DNA of 64,000 bases, taken from Catenibacillus sp964565805 (lineage in GTDB: Bacteria; Bacillota; Clostridia; Lachnospirales; Lachnospiraceae). The DNA is taken from contig CAZMGH010000007.1 of assembly GCA_964565805.1 (NCBI GenBank), forward strand, positions 1-64,000, written 5' to 3'. Position numbers and translations under genes: made by a program. The first letter of the stretch is position 1; each line of letters starts with the position of its first letter. The notes below the pieces were generated by a model. The model saw nothing but the letters and a program-made list of their open reading frames with translations. It was not told where the DNA came from and did not search any database. Below are positions 17,459-26,149 of this stretch, piece by piece.

Positions 17459-17869
17459 ATGAAAAATTATATTATTACAGTTAATGGTACAAGCTATGAA
17501 GTTTCCGTTGAAGAAGCCGGCACCGTTTCTGCTGAAAAAACAGTAGTTATGCCATCTGCCGCACCGGCACCAGCACCGGCGCCTGCCGCTGCCCCTGCGC
17601 CTAAGGCCGCTGCTCCTGCCCCTGCGCCAGCCTCCGCTCCATCTGGGGCGGCAGGTTCTGTTAAAGTAACCTCTCCCATGCCCGGAAAGATTGTTGATGT
17701 TAAAGTTAAAGTTGGCGATGCTGTAAAGAGAGGCGATGTCGTCCTGATCCTTGAAGCCATGAAAATGGAGAATGAAATCGTTGCTCCTGAGGACGGTACC
17801 ATTGCTACTGTAGATGTAGCTGCAGGCGCTTCTGTTGAAGCCGGAACCGTTCTTGCAACATTAAACTAA
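17459..17869 (+). CDS. Biotin carboxyl carrier protein
   Basis: A 136-residue carrier. An N-terminal cap (1-30) is followed by an Ala/Pro-rich flexible linker (about 34-66) and a biotinyl domain. The biotin lysine is K102 in EAMKMEN. GKIVDVKVKVGDAVKRGDVVLILEAMKMENEIVAPEDGTI is intact in sequence order, so it should be biotinylated by BirA. The ATG at 17459 follows a perfect TTAGGAGGATT; an open frame further upstream overlaps the gamma gene and is not used. It shuttles carboxyl groups between the carboxyltransferases and the membrane pump. Confidence 0.92.
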   Translation: MKNYIITVNGTSYEVSVEEAGTVSAEKTVVMPSAAPAPAPAPAAAPAPKAAAPAPAPASAPSGAAGSVKVTSPMPGKIVDVKVKVGDAVKRGDVVLILEAMKMENEIVAPEDGTIATVDVAAGASVEAGTVLATLN

Positions 17870-17917
17870 ATGATACACGGGCATTATTTCCCGGAAATTT
17901 TCATGGGAGGTTAAAAA

Positions 17918-19078
17918 ATGGATTACATTTTAAATACACTGGACAGCCTGGTTCATCAATCCGCATTTTTTAATTTGACCTATGGGAACTTTATTATGAT
18001 CCTTGTAGCCTGCGCCTTTTTATATCTTGCTATTGCAAAGGGCTACGAACCACTGCTTTTAGTTCCCATCTCTTTTGGAATGCTGCTTGTGAATCTTTAT
18101 CCGGATATTATGAAGACCATTGAGGAAGCTGCTGCTGACGGCAGTACCTCGGCCGGACTTTTACATTACTTTTACTTAGGGGATGAGTGGGGCATCTGGC
18201 CGTCGCTGATCTTCCTGGGGGTAGGCGCCATGACAGACTTTGGTCCCCTGATCGCAAATCCCAAGAGCTTCCTTCTTGGGGCGTCAGCCCAGTTTGGCGT
18301 ATTCTTTGCTTACATTGTGGCAATTATAATGGGCTTTACCAACGAGCAGGCAGCTGCCATTTCCATTATCGGCGGCGCTGACGGCCCTACATCCATTTAT
18401 CTGGCAGGAAAACTTGGACAGACGGATCTCATGGGCCCCATTGCGGTGGCGGCATATTCCTACATGTCCCTGGTACCTATTATCCAGCCGCCGATTATGC
18501 GGCTGTTGACCACAAAGAAGGAGCGGGCTATTAAAATGGAACAGCTTCGGCCGGTTTCCAAACTGGAAAAAATCCTCTTCCCTGTTGTGGTATCCATTGT
18601 TGTTATTTTGATCCTGCCGTCCACTGCTCCTCTCATCGGTATGCTTATGCTGGGCAACCTGTTCAGAGAGTCCGGAGTGGTGAAACAGCTGACAGAAACG
18701 GCTTCTAATGCCATGATGTATATTATCGTTATCCTGCTTGGTACTTCTGTTGGCGCCACAACAAGCGCGGAAGCCTTCTTAAACTGGACAACCATTAAGA
18801 TCATTGTTCTTGGTCTTATTGCCTTTGCCATCAGTACAGCGACCGGTGTTCTATTTGGAAAGATTATGTGCGTGGCCACCCACGGCAAGGTAAATCCTCT
18901 CATCGGCTCTGCTGGTGTATCGGCGGTGCCTATGTCTGCCCGTGTGTCCCAGAAGGTTGGCGCGGAGACAGACCCAACCAACTTCCTGCTGATGCATGCT
19001 ATGGGACCAAACGTGGCCGGTGTTATCGGTACGGCGGTTGCGGCCGGAGCATTTATGGCATTCTTTGGCGTCGTATAA
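17918..19078 (+). CDS. Na+-translocating decarboxylase beta subunit
   Basis: A 386-residue integral membrane protein (OadB/MmdB/GcdB family) that decarboxylates carboxybiotin and pumps Na+ outward. About nine membrane segments are visible. Conserved blocks include GAMTDFGPLIANPKSFLLGASAQFGVF, AISIIGGADGPTSIYLAGKL (essential Asp region) and GSAGVSAVPMSARVSQKVGAETDPTNFLLMHAMGPNVAGVIG. The family does not tell the substrate; that is set by the soluble carboxyltransferase. AGGTT-type site upstream (GGGAGGTT). It lies between the carrier and OadA-like genes. Confidence 0.93.
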   Translation: MDYILNTLDSLVHQSAFFNLTYGNFIMILVACAFLYLAIAKGYEPLLLVPISFGMLLVNLYPDIMKTIEEAAADGSTSAGLLHYFYLGDEWGIWPSLIFLGVGAMTDFGPLIANPKSFLLGASAQFGVFFAYIVAIIMGFTNEQAAAISIIGGADGPTSIYLAGKLGQTDLMGPIAVAAYSYMSLVPIIQPPIMRLLTTKKERAIKMEQLRPVSKLEKILFPVVVSIVVILILPSTAPLIGMLMLGNLFRESGVVKQLTETASNAMMYIIVILLGTSVGATTSAEAFLNWTTIKIIVLGLIAFAISTATGVLFGKIMCVATHGKVNPLIGSAGVSAVPMSARVSQKVGAETDPTNFLLMHAMGPNVAGVIGTAVAAGAFMAFFGVV

Positions 19079-19169
19079 AAGCGCGGCAGTTCAGCATGCT
19101 GGACCGCTGTGTGAAAGAAGCTGGCCGAAACGGCCTTTTGACACAATCGCATATTAAGGAGGAGAACAA

Positions 19170-20582
19170 ATGTCAGAACAAGTTAAAAAACCGGTGGGCA
19201 TTACCGAGACTGTTCTGCGTGATGCCCATCAGTCTCTGATCGCAACACGTATGACAACAGAGCAGATGCTGCCCATTATTGATAAAATGGATAAAGTCGG
19301 TTATCATTCTGTAGAGTGCTGGGGCGGCGCTACCTTTGATACATGCCTGCGCTTCCTTAAGGAAGATCCATGGGACCGTCTTAGAAAGTTAAGAGACGGA
19401 TTTAAAAATACAAAGCTTCAGATGCTTTTCCGTGGACAGAATATTCTTGGATACAGCCATTATGCTGACGATGTAGTCGAGTATTTTGTACAGAAATCTA
19501 TTGCCAACGGTATTGATGTTATCCGTATCTTTGATGCGTTAAATGACCTTAGAAACCTGGAAACCGCGGTAAAGGCCGCTGTTAAAGAGGGCGGACATGC
19601 CCAGATTGCCTTAAGCTACACCCTGGGCGGTGCCTATACTCTGGATTATTGGAAGGATATTGCAAAACGTATTGAGGATATGGGGGCAAATTCCATCTGT
19701 ATCAAAGATATGGCCGGACTTCTGGTGCCATACGCGGCGACAGAGCTGGTAACGGCTCTTAAGGAATCTACAGATCTGCCGATCCAGATCCATACCCACT
19801 ACACCAGCGGTGTGGCATCTATGACCTATATGAAGGCAGTAGAGGCAGGAGCTGACGTGATTGATACAGCCATGTCACCATTTGCCATGGGAACAAGCCA
19901 GCCGGCCACAGAGGTTATGGTGGAAACCTTTAAGGGAACGTCCTATGATACAGGTCTTGATCAGAAGCTTTTGGCTGAAATCGCCGACTACTTTAGACCT
20001 ATGCGGGAGGAAGCTCTTGAGTCCGGTCTTATGAGCACCAAGGTCCTGGGCGTAGATATTAAGACATTGATCTATCAGGTGCCTGGCGGCATGCTTTCCA
20101 ACCTGGTTTCCCAGCTTAAGGACGCTCATGCTGAGGATAAGTATGATCAGGTGCTTGAGGAGATCCCAAGAGTTCGCAAAGACTTTGGCGAGCCGCCTTT
20201 AGTAACGCCATCTTCTCAGATTGTCGGAACTCAGGCTGTTCTCAACGTGCTTATGGGAGAACGTTATAAGATGGTCACAAAAGAGAGTAAGGCGCTGCTT
20301 CATGGCGAATATGGTCAGACGGTAAAGCCCTTTAACCCGGAAGTTCAGAAAAAAGCCATCGGTGATGAACAGCCGATCACCTGTCGGCCTGCAGATCTTA
20401 TCAAACCTCAGTTAAAAGAGATTGAGGCTAAGATGGCCCGTTGGAAACAGCAGGATGAGGATGTATTATCCTATGCCTTGTTCCCGCAGGTAGCGGAGGA
20501 ATTTTTCAAATATAGAGAAGCCCAGCAGACTAAGGTGGATCCAACGGAAGCTGACACGGAAAATGGGGTATACCCGGTATAA
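19170..20582 (+). CDS. Oxaloacetate decarboxylase alpha / pyruvate carboxylase subunit B-type carboxyltransferase
   Basis: A 470-residue TIM-barrel carboxyltransferase (5S transcarboxylase type). ETVLRDAHQSLIATRMTTEQMLP carries the metal-site Asp, and IRIFDALNDLRN, SICIKDMAGLL (metal/biotin Lys), and IQIHTHYTSGVASMTYMKA (metal His pair) are present. It lacks the C-terminal biotinyl domain that OadA of enterobacteria has, so the separate carrier must serve it. AAGGAGGAG precedes the ATG. Expected reaction: oxaloacetate to pyruvate with CO2 loaded on biotin, or the reverse. It ends the operon with a terminator. Confidence 0.92.
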   Translation: MSEQVKKPVGITETVLRDAHQSLIATRMTTEQMLPIIDKMDKVGYHSVECWGGATFDTCLRFLKEDPWDRLRKLRDGFKNTKLQMLFRGQNILGYSHYADDVVEYFVQKSIANGIDVIRIFDALNDLRNLETAVKAAVKEGGHAQIALSYTLGGAYTLDYWKDIAKRIEDMGANSICIKDMAGLLVPYAATELVTALKESTDLPIQIHTHYTSGVASMTYMKAVEAGADVIDTAMSPFAMGTSQPATEVMVETFKGTSYDTGLDQKLLAEIADYFRPMREEALESGLMSTKVLGVDIKTLIYQVPGGMLSNLVSQLKDAHAEDKYDQVLEEIPRVRKDFGEPPLVTPSSQIVGTQAVLNVLMGERYKMVTKESKALLHGEYGQTVKPFNPEVQKKAIGDEQPITCRPADLIKPQLKEIEAKMARWKQQDEDVLSYALFPQVAEEFFKYREAQQTKVDPTEADTENGVYPV

Positions 20583-20596
20583 ATGGCAAAGTCTAG

Positions 20597-20640
20597 AAAG
20601 GCTGCCCGGCTGTAAAAAAACCGGCAGCCTTTTCTTTTTC
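20597..20640 (+). terminator. Terminator of the Na+ decarboxylase operon
   Basis: Arms 20597-20609 and 20621-20632 (AAAGGCTGCC.. / ..GGCAGCCTTT) pair, followed by T-rich DNA. Confidence 0.9.
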
Positions 20641-20815
20641 TTGGAGGAACATGATGTAAATAACGATCAAATGCAGTCTTTTGGATGGGGAAGTGCTCTG
20701 TATCCATGCGTCCGCAGGAGATGGGAACGGAAGAAGGGGAATATTCACAGGAGATAGATGCGGCAATTTGGTCGGCTAAATAATTGCTCCGGCGGATAAA
20801 AATATACAGCAGGCA

Positions 20816-20844
20816 TTGACATTTAAAAAAAAAGGCGGTAAAAT
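20816..20844 (+). promoter_or_regulatory. Promoter of the DUF534-type ABC importer
   Basis: Perfect TTGACA (20816-20821) and TAAAAT (20839-20844) with 17 bases between. The rest of the 20641-20959 interval shows no gene. Confidence 0.8.
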
Positions 20845-20870
20845 TTTTACATTAGTGTAGAGGCAGGTGG

Positions 20871-20939
20871 AGCGCAGTGCTGCAGGCTGCGCGGATAGCA
20901 TGCTTGCAGCAGCTGCGCTTTATCATTGCATCGCGATAA
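20871..20939 (+). promoter_or_regulatory. Structured 5' leader of the ABC importer
   Basis: A GC-rich stem (20871-20877 with 20913-20919, then 20879-20884 with 20905-20910) is followed by a short TTATC/GATAA stem (20920-20939) that ends six bases before the ribosome binding site. No T-box, SAM, glycine or other motif I know is present. Confidence 0.5.
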
Positions 20940-20959
20940 GTTTTAAGGAGTGAAATAAC

Positions 20960-22045
20960 ATGAAAAAATTTCTCAGTATTCTTTTGTCAGCAGCTTTGGC
21001 TGCATCTTTGATGACTGCCTGTGGATCTGGAGATTCCGGCAGCAGCACTGCAGATACAACAGCGGAAACACAGGCTGAAACTGGCGGAACAGACGAAGAT
21101 GAAAGCGCGGCTTCTTCAGAAGATTCCCAGGCTTCCGTTGCCGCAGGTGAATCTGTAAGTATTGGCGTGATCCAGTATATGCAGCATACTTCTTTGGATG
21201 AGGCTTATGAGGGCTTTGTTGATGGTCTTGAAGAGGCCGGTTATGTTGTAGGTGAGAACCTGACCATTGATTTCCAGAATGCTTCCGGAGATACAAGTAC
21301 AGCTCAGACGATTTGTGATAACTTTAAAAACAGCGGCGTTGACATGGTTCTTGCCATTGCCACACCGGCTGCCCAGTCCGCGGTAAATGTATTTGATGAT
21401 ACAGATGTGCCGGTATTGTTTACTGCCGTTACTGACGCTGTAGAGTCTCAGCTGGTTGAAAGCAACGAGGCTCCCGGAAAGAACGTGACTGGTACAGTAG
21501 ATATGCCGGTGATTTCCGATCAGATCCAGGTGATTCGGGACATCCTTCCCGATGCAACACGTTTGGGAATCCTTTATACATCCAGCGAAGCAAACTCTGA
21601 GATCCAGGCTCAGGAAGCTCAGGCTGCCGCGGAGGCTCTTGGTTTTGAAGTGACAATTGCCACAGCTTCCAATACAAACGAGATCCAGCAGACCATGATT
21701 TCCGTTGTAGGATCTGTGGATGCTATTTATATTCCTTCAGATAACGGCTTTGCCAGCGCTATGGGTACAGTGAATAACGTTGCTGTGGAATATCAGCTTC
21801 CGGTATTCTGTGCCGTTGAAGCGATGATCCAGGAGGGCGGTATTGCCACAACAGCGATTAATTACTATGATCTTGGACAGCAGACCGCTGCTCAGGCTGT
21901 ACGTATCTTAAACGGTGAAAGCCCTGCGGATATTCCTGTAGAAAGTCAGGAAAACTGCGACCTGGTAGTGAACCAGACTTTTGCTGAAAGTGTTGGCGTA
22001 ACTATCCCTGAAGATATTTTATCTGAAGCAGTCACGGTTTACTAA
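20960..22045 (+). CDS. ABC importer substrate-binding lipoprotein (DUF534/ABC_sub_bind)
   Basis: A 361-residue lipoprotein. The signal peptide ends at LMTACGS (Cys21), followed by a Ser/Asp/Glu-rich spacer (about 22-65). The periplasmic-binding-protein-1 fold starts at VSIGVIQYMQHTSLDEAYEGF. The family (PF04392) includes TrpX of streptococcal tryptophan importers and other small-molecule binders. The ligand here is not readable. AAGGAG precedes the ATG. Permease and ATPase genes follow in one operon. Confidence 0.88.
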   Translation: MKKFLSILLSAALAASLMTACGSGDSGSSTADTTAETQAETGGTDEDESAASSEDSQASVAAGESVSIGVIQYMQHTSLDEAYEGFVDGLEEAGYVVGENLTIDFQNASGDTSTAQTICDNFKNSGVDMVLAIATPAAQSAVNVFDDTDVPVLFTAVTDAVESQLVESNEAPGKNVTGTVDMPVISDQIQVIRDILPDATRLGILYTSSEANSEIQAQEAQAAAEALGFEVTIATASNTNEIQQTMISVVGSVDAIYIPSDNGFASAMGTVNNVAVEYQLPVFCAVEAMIQEGGIATTAINYYDLGQQTAAQAVRILNGESPADIPVESQENCDLVVNQTFAESVGVTIPEDILSEAVTVY

Positions 22046-22062
22046 AAAGGAAAGAAAAACGA

Positions 22063-22998
22063 ATGATCACTTTGCTATTAAATAATATACAGTCTGCGGC
22101 AGTTTTGGGCGTGATCTGGGGGATTATGGCCCTGGGGGTCTACCTGACTTATCGGGTGCTCAATTACGCAGATCTGACCGTAGACGGAAGCTTTACTTTG
22201 GGCGGAGCTATGTCTGCTGTGTACATTTCCGCAGGGATACCTCCCCTCCTGGCCATTCTCCTGGCAACATTGGGCGGTATGATCGCTGGTCTTGTGACTG
22301 GTATACTTCATACAAAATTAAAGATCCCGGATCTTCTGGCCGGTATTTTGTGTCAGTTTGCCCTGTACTCCGTAAATCTGCGTATTATGGGCAAAGCAAA
22401 TGTCAGTCTGTTAAATGTAGAAACTATTTTCTCGCAGATTGAGGATCTGGGCGTGCCATCGAAGTGGTCCGGTTTGATCGTGGGCCTGATCTTTGCAGTG
22501 ATCCTGATCATCCTTATGTACTGCTTCTTTGGAACAGAGATCGGCTGCGCTTTAAGAGCTACAGGAAATAACCCGGACATGGTCAAAGCCCTGGGAACAA
22601 ACACAAAGGTCATGGTCGTCTTTGGCCTGGTCATCGGAAACGGCCTTGTAGCCATGTCCGGCGGCCTTCTGGCTCAGTATCAGGGCTATGCGGATATTCA
22701 GATGGGCGTTGGTACCATTGTTTTCGGTCTGGCTGCGGTTATTATCGGAGAGGTTATCTTTTCAAAGAGGACCTATTTCCACCGGCTGGCCGGTGTTATC
22801 ATCGGATCTGTGGTGTACCGTATCATTATCGCCCTTGTTCTTTTACTGGGACAGCGCCTGAACTTTGAAGACACTTTGGGCTTCCGCATTGAGGCCAATG
22901 ACACAAAGCTGATCACAGCCATTATCGTGGTGATCTGCCTTGTGTCTCCATCCATTAAAAACTGGATTTTTTCCAGAAGAAAAAAGGAGGGCGCCTGA
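22063..22998 (+). CDS. ABC importer permease (TrpY-like, branched-chain-type)
   Basis: A 311-residue inner-membrane permease with about eight to nine membrane segments and the family blocks NYADLTVDGSFTLGGA and FFGTEIGCALRATGNNPDMVKALG (EAA-like coupling loop). It is related to LivH/M-type permeases and usually works as a homodimer. AAGGAAAG precedes the start. Its stop abuts the ATG of the ATPase gene. Confidence 0.88.
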   Translation: MITLLLNNIQSAAVLGVIWGIMALGVYLTYRVLNYADLTVDGSFTLGGAMSAVYISAGIPPLLAILLATLGGMIAGLVTGILHTKLKIPDLLAGILCQFALYSVNLRIMGKANVSLLNVETIFSQIEDLGVPSKWSGLIVGLIFAVILIILMYCFFGTEIGCALRATGNNPDMVKALGTNTKVMVVFGLVIGNGLVAMSGGLLAQYQGYADIQMGVGTIVFGLAAVIIGEVIFSKRTYFHRLAGVIIGSVVYRIIIALVLLLGQRLNFEDTLGFRIEANDTKLITAIIVVICLVSPSIKNWIFSRRKKEGA

Positions 22999-23796
22999 AT
23001 GTTGGATATTATTAATGTACATAAGTCCTTTAATATTGGCACTCCGGTGCAAAAGGACGCTCTTACAGGTTTGAACCTCCATTTGGACAAGGGGGATTTT
23101 GTTACCGTTATCGGCGGCAACGGCGCCGGAAAATCCACCATGCTTAACGCAGTGGCCGGGGTGTTCGGCGTTGAAAAAGGCGTAATAAAGATCGACGGCC
23201 ATGATGTGACCCGTGATCCGGAATACAAACGGGCAAAATATATTGGCCGGGTCTTCCAGGATCCTTTAAAGGGAACGGCCGGAGATATGTGGATTGAAGA
23301 AAATCTTGCGCTGGCCCTGCGCCGGGGCAAGCGGCGCAGTTTTCGCTGGGGGATCAGCAATAAGGAGAGAGCGCAGTTTGTTGAGCTCCTTAAAACTCTG
23401 GATCTTGGCCTTGAATCCAGGCTCAGCGCCAAAGTTGGCCTTCTTTCCGGCGGTCAGCGCCAGGCTCTGACTTTGCTCATGGCAACCATTAAGGAGCCTC
23501 AGCTTCTTTTGCTGGATGAGCATACGGCGGCTCTGGATCCGAAGACCGCCAAAAAGGTGCTGGAGATGACCGACGAGATCATTTCCCGGAGCAATTTGAC
23601 GACCTTAATGATTACCCATAATATGAAGGATGCTATTAAATATGGTAACCGTCTGATCATGATGGATGACGGTAAGATCATCTATGATGTTTCCGGGGAT
23701 GAAAAGAAGAATCTGAAGGTTTCCGACCTTCTTGCCAAGTTTGAGCAGGCCAGCGGCAGCGAATTTGCCAATGACCGGATGCTTTTAGGGCAGTAG
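22999..23796 (+). CDS. ABC importer ATP-binding protein (TrpZ-like)
   Basis: A 265-residue ABC ATPase. Walker A GGNGAGKST (about 39-47), signature LLSGGQRQALTLLMAT, Walker B LLLLDEHTAALDPKT and switch His in MITHNM are all intact. The Walker B Asp is followed by EHTAALD instead of the common EPTSALD, as in other members of this DUF534 transporter family. It starts directly after the permease stop, with GGAGGG inside the permease end. Confidence 0.92.
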   Translation: MLDIINVHKSFNIGTPVQKDALTGLNLHLDKGDFVTVIGGNGAGKSTMLNAVAGVFGVEKGVIKIDGHDVTRDPEYKRAKYIGRVFQDPLKGTAGDMWIEENLALALRRGKRRSFRWGISNKERAQFVELLKTLDLGLESRLSAKVGLLSGGQRQALTLLMATIKEPQLLLLDEHTAALDPKTAKKVLEMTDEIISRSNLTTLMITHNMKDAIKYGNRLIMMDDGKIIYDVSGDEKKNLKVSDLLAKFEQASGSEFANDRMLLGQ

Positions 23797-23845
23797 GGCG
23801 GCTTCAAAAGTCCGGTCTAAGTATAATAAAATTAAATAAAAATAC

Positions 23846-23877
23846 ACATAACCGTTCAGCCTCCTGAACGGTTATGT
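23846..23877. terminator. Perfect 14-bp hairpin after the ABC importer
   Basis: Arms 23846-23859 and 23864-23877 pair perfectly with a CCTC loop. The T-run afterwards is poor on the plus strand, so termination is probable but not certain. Confidence 0.6.
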
Positions 23878-24065
23878 TATATCCGGAGATGTATCCTTCT
23901 GGTATATTTTATTTTGCTATAAAATAGTAGATGAACGGCAATAAACCTGTTATAATAGAACCTGTACGTATATTCCCGGAAAAAGCGCGGCCGGAGGGTT
24001 TTTTCAGTGAAAAGACGGCTTATGCTTTTGCGGGAAGATTAAGATAAAAGTACAGGAGGATGTTT

Positions 24066-25007
24066 ATGAGTGATTTGGCAAATGCCCCCCGCAACGTTGT
24101 CCGGGAAGTAGGCAAGGTCGTTGCGGGAAAAGATGTGTACATAAAAAAGGTCATGCTGGCCATTTTGGCTGGGGGCCATATTTTAATGGATGATATTCCA
24201 GGCGTTGGAAAGACGACGATGGCCCTGGCTTTTTCCAAGGCCATGGCCTTAAAGCAGAAGCGCGTCCAGTTTACTCCGGATGTACTGCCCAGCGATGTGA
24301 CAGGATTTTATATGTTCCAAAAAGAAACGAAAACCTTCCGATATATGCCCGGGCCGGTAATGACGAATCTGTTTTTGGCCGATGAGATCAACCGTACTTC
24401 CCCAAAGACTCAGTCTGCTCTTCTTCAGGTTATGGAAGAGGGGAAAGTGACCATTGACGGTAATACTTTAGATGTACCGGAGCCTTTTATTGTTATTGCC
24501 ACCCAGAATCCTGTAGGATCTGCTGGGACCCAGCTTTTGCCTGAGTCCCAACTGGACCGTTTTATGATCTGCTTTAGCCTGGGGTATCCGGATATAAAAA
24601 ATGAAATTCAGATCATTAAGCGGCGTCATGCGGATAATCCTTTGGACCATGTGCGTCCTGTCATGGACAGCGCCATTTTGCTGTCCTGCCAGAAGGCGGT
24701 GGAGCAGGTGTATATCCACGACGCTGTTTATGAATATATTGCCCAGCTGGTCAATGCCTCTCGGAATAATGAATTGATCAAGCTGGGTGTCAGTCCCAGA
24801 GGGACTTTAGCATTGTGCCGTATGGCCATGAGCTCGGCCTTTCTTGCAGGAAGAGACTATGTGCTTCCCGATGATGTGGCAGGGATTTTTAAGGATGTCG
24901 CCGGGCACAGGATCGTTTTAGACGCCCGGGCCGGAATCGCGGGCTATGACGCCCATACGGTGCTGGATCGGATCATTGCTTCAGTGCCTAAACCGGTACC
25001 TCGATAA
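24066..25007 (+). CDS. MoxR-type AAA+ ATPase
   Basis: A 313-residue AAA+ chaperone. Walker A is DIPGVGKTT (about 43-51), Walker B LFLADEINRT, sensor 1 IATQNPVG, and the sensor 2/lid region VSPRGTLALCRMA follows. MoxR proteins assemble or activate partner complexes, commonly together with DUF58 and transglutaminase-like proteins as here. The ATG at 24066 lies six bases after AGGAGG; an in-frame ATG at 24060 directly abuts it and is unlikely. It is first of a three-gene operon. Confidence 0.92.
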   Translation: MSDLANAPRNVVREVGKVVAGKDVYIKKVMLAILAGGHILMDDIPGVGKTTMALAFSKAMALKQKRVQFTPDVLPSDVTGFYMFQKETKTFRYMPGPVMTNLFLADEINRTSPKTQSALLQVMEEGKVTIDGNTLDVPEPFIVIATQNPVGSAGTQLLPESQLDRFMICFSLGYPDIKNEIQIIKRRHADNPLDHVRPVMDSAILLSCQKAVEQVYIHDAVYEYIAQLVNASRNNELIKLGVSPRGTLALCRMAMSSAFLAGRDYVLPDDVAGIFKDVAGHRIVLDARAGIAGYDAHTVLDRIIASVPKPVPR

Positions 25008-25021
25008 AAGGCGGATGGGCT

Positions 25022-26149
25022 ATGAAAAATTTACCTGTATATATTCTTGGGGTGGGGCTTTGTATCTATATTATGATCATGTATACAGAGCCGGCGTTCT
25101 TTATTGTTATTTTAGTCATGCTACTGGTTTTGATCCTGGATCTGGTATGCGCCCTGTATCTGCGGGCCAGTATTAAGATTTCCGGGGAAATGACAGGAAA
25201 CTTTATTCATCATTCGGAAGGGATTCCTATTCGGATTCACATTCATAATAAAAGCTTTCTGCCGGTGAATCATCTGCGGATCCGGATGAATTACAGGAAT
25301 AAAATGGGAGTGCTTTCCAAAAGACAGTGGGTCTGCACCTATGCCGATGCCAGGGCTCATGCTCAGGTAACTTTTCATCTGGAATCGGACTGCTGCGGCG
25401 TTCTCCAGGTGAATATGGAGCTTTTTCGTGTCGGCGGTATTTTTAAGTTGTTTGCCTTTTCCGGGAAGATTGGGCAAAGCCTGGAGATTCCCATTTTTCC
25501 TTATATTTTTCCTGTGGAATTTCAGATCAGTACAAAGATCCGGGATTTTATCGGGGAAAGTGATACATATTCAAAGGTTAAAAGCGGGGATGACCCGTCA
25601 GAGGTGTTTGATGTGCGTTCCTTCCGCCAGGGAGACCGGCTTCAGAGGATCCATTGGAAGCTGACAGCCCGGGCAGAAGAGCTGATGGTTAAGGAATTTT
25701 CCCGGCCTGTGGGTTATCCGGTGGTCCTTTTTTTTAATTTTTCCCGGCTTTCCCCGGAGGGGAGTGGAAAGAAACAGGCTCTGGTCAAAGGGGCGGATCA
25801 GCTGAAGGCCATGACCAGGGTGATCGAGGCGGGATTGTCCATGAGCGCCGGGCTGGCCCAGGCTCAGTGCTGGCATTATATTGCCTGGTGCCGGGATGAC
25901 ATGACTATTGAGCGTCATGCCATTGAGTCGGAAGAGGATGTTTATGAACATATGGGAAGGCTTCTTTATGTCCATCCCCATATTAAGATCAGCAATCCCA
26001 GGGACTTTTACGGACGGACCTGGGGGGTAGACAGTTTTTGCACTTTTTTATCAGTAAATACAAATATGACAATTGAAAAAGACGGAGAAATCTATGAAGA
26101 AAGAGGATTGGACAGGGATACACTTTCTGGAAAAAACTTCATATTATGA
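25022..26149 (+). CDS. DUF58 (von Willebrand A-like) membrane protein
   Basis: A 375-residue protein with two membrane helices near the N terminus (about 5-45), a beta-rich extracytoplasmic part (about 50-140), and the DUF58 core. The signature is VFDVRSFRQGDRLQRIHWKLTARAEELMVKEFSRP near residues 198-230, where RxYxxGDxxRxIxW is the family motif. DUF58 proteins partner with MoxR ATPases; the cargo is unknown. It starts 15 bases after the moxR stop and its last 56 bases overlap the transglutaminase gene. Confidence 0.9.
   Translation: MKNLPVYILGVGLCIYIMIMYTEPAFFIVILVMLLVLILDLVCALYLRASIKISGEMTGNFIHHSEGIPIRIHIHNKSFLPVNHLRIRMNYRNKMGVLSKRQWVCTYADARAHAQVTFHLESDCCGVLQVNMELFRVGGIFKLFAFSGKIGQSLEIPIFPYIFPVEFQISTKIRDFIGESDTYSKVKSGDDPSEVFDVRSFRQGDRLQRIHWKLTARAEELMVKEFSRPVGYPVVLFFNFSRLSPEGSGKKQALVKGADQLKAMTRVIEAGLSMSAGLAQAQCWHYIAWCRDDMTIERHAIESEEDVYEHMGRLLYVHPHIKISNPRDFYGRTWGVDSFCTFLSVNTNMTIEKDGEIYEERGLDRDTLSGKNFIL

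Noticed and set aside
17539..17660. Possible tandem repeat of mobile type in the carrier gene
   Set aside because: It is the Ala/Pro linker of the biotin carrier, a normal low-complexity coding segment.
20845..20959. T-box for the TrpXYZ-like importer
   Set aside because: The GGGTGGNACCGCGG motif is missing and there is no terminator in the leader.
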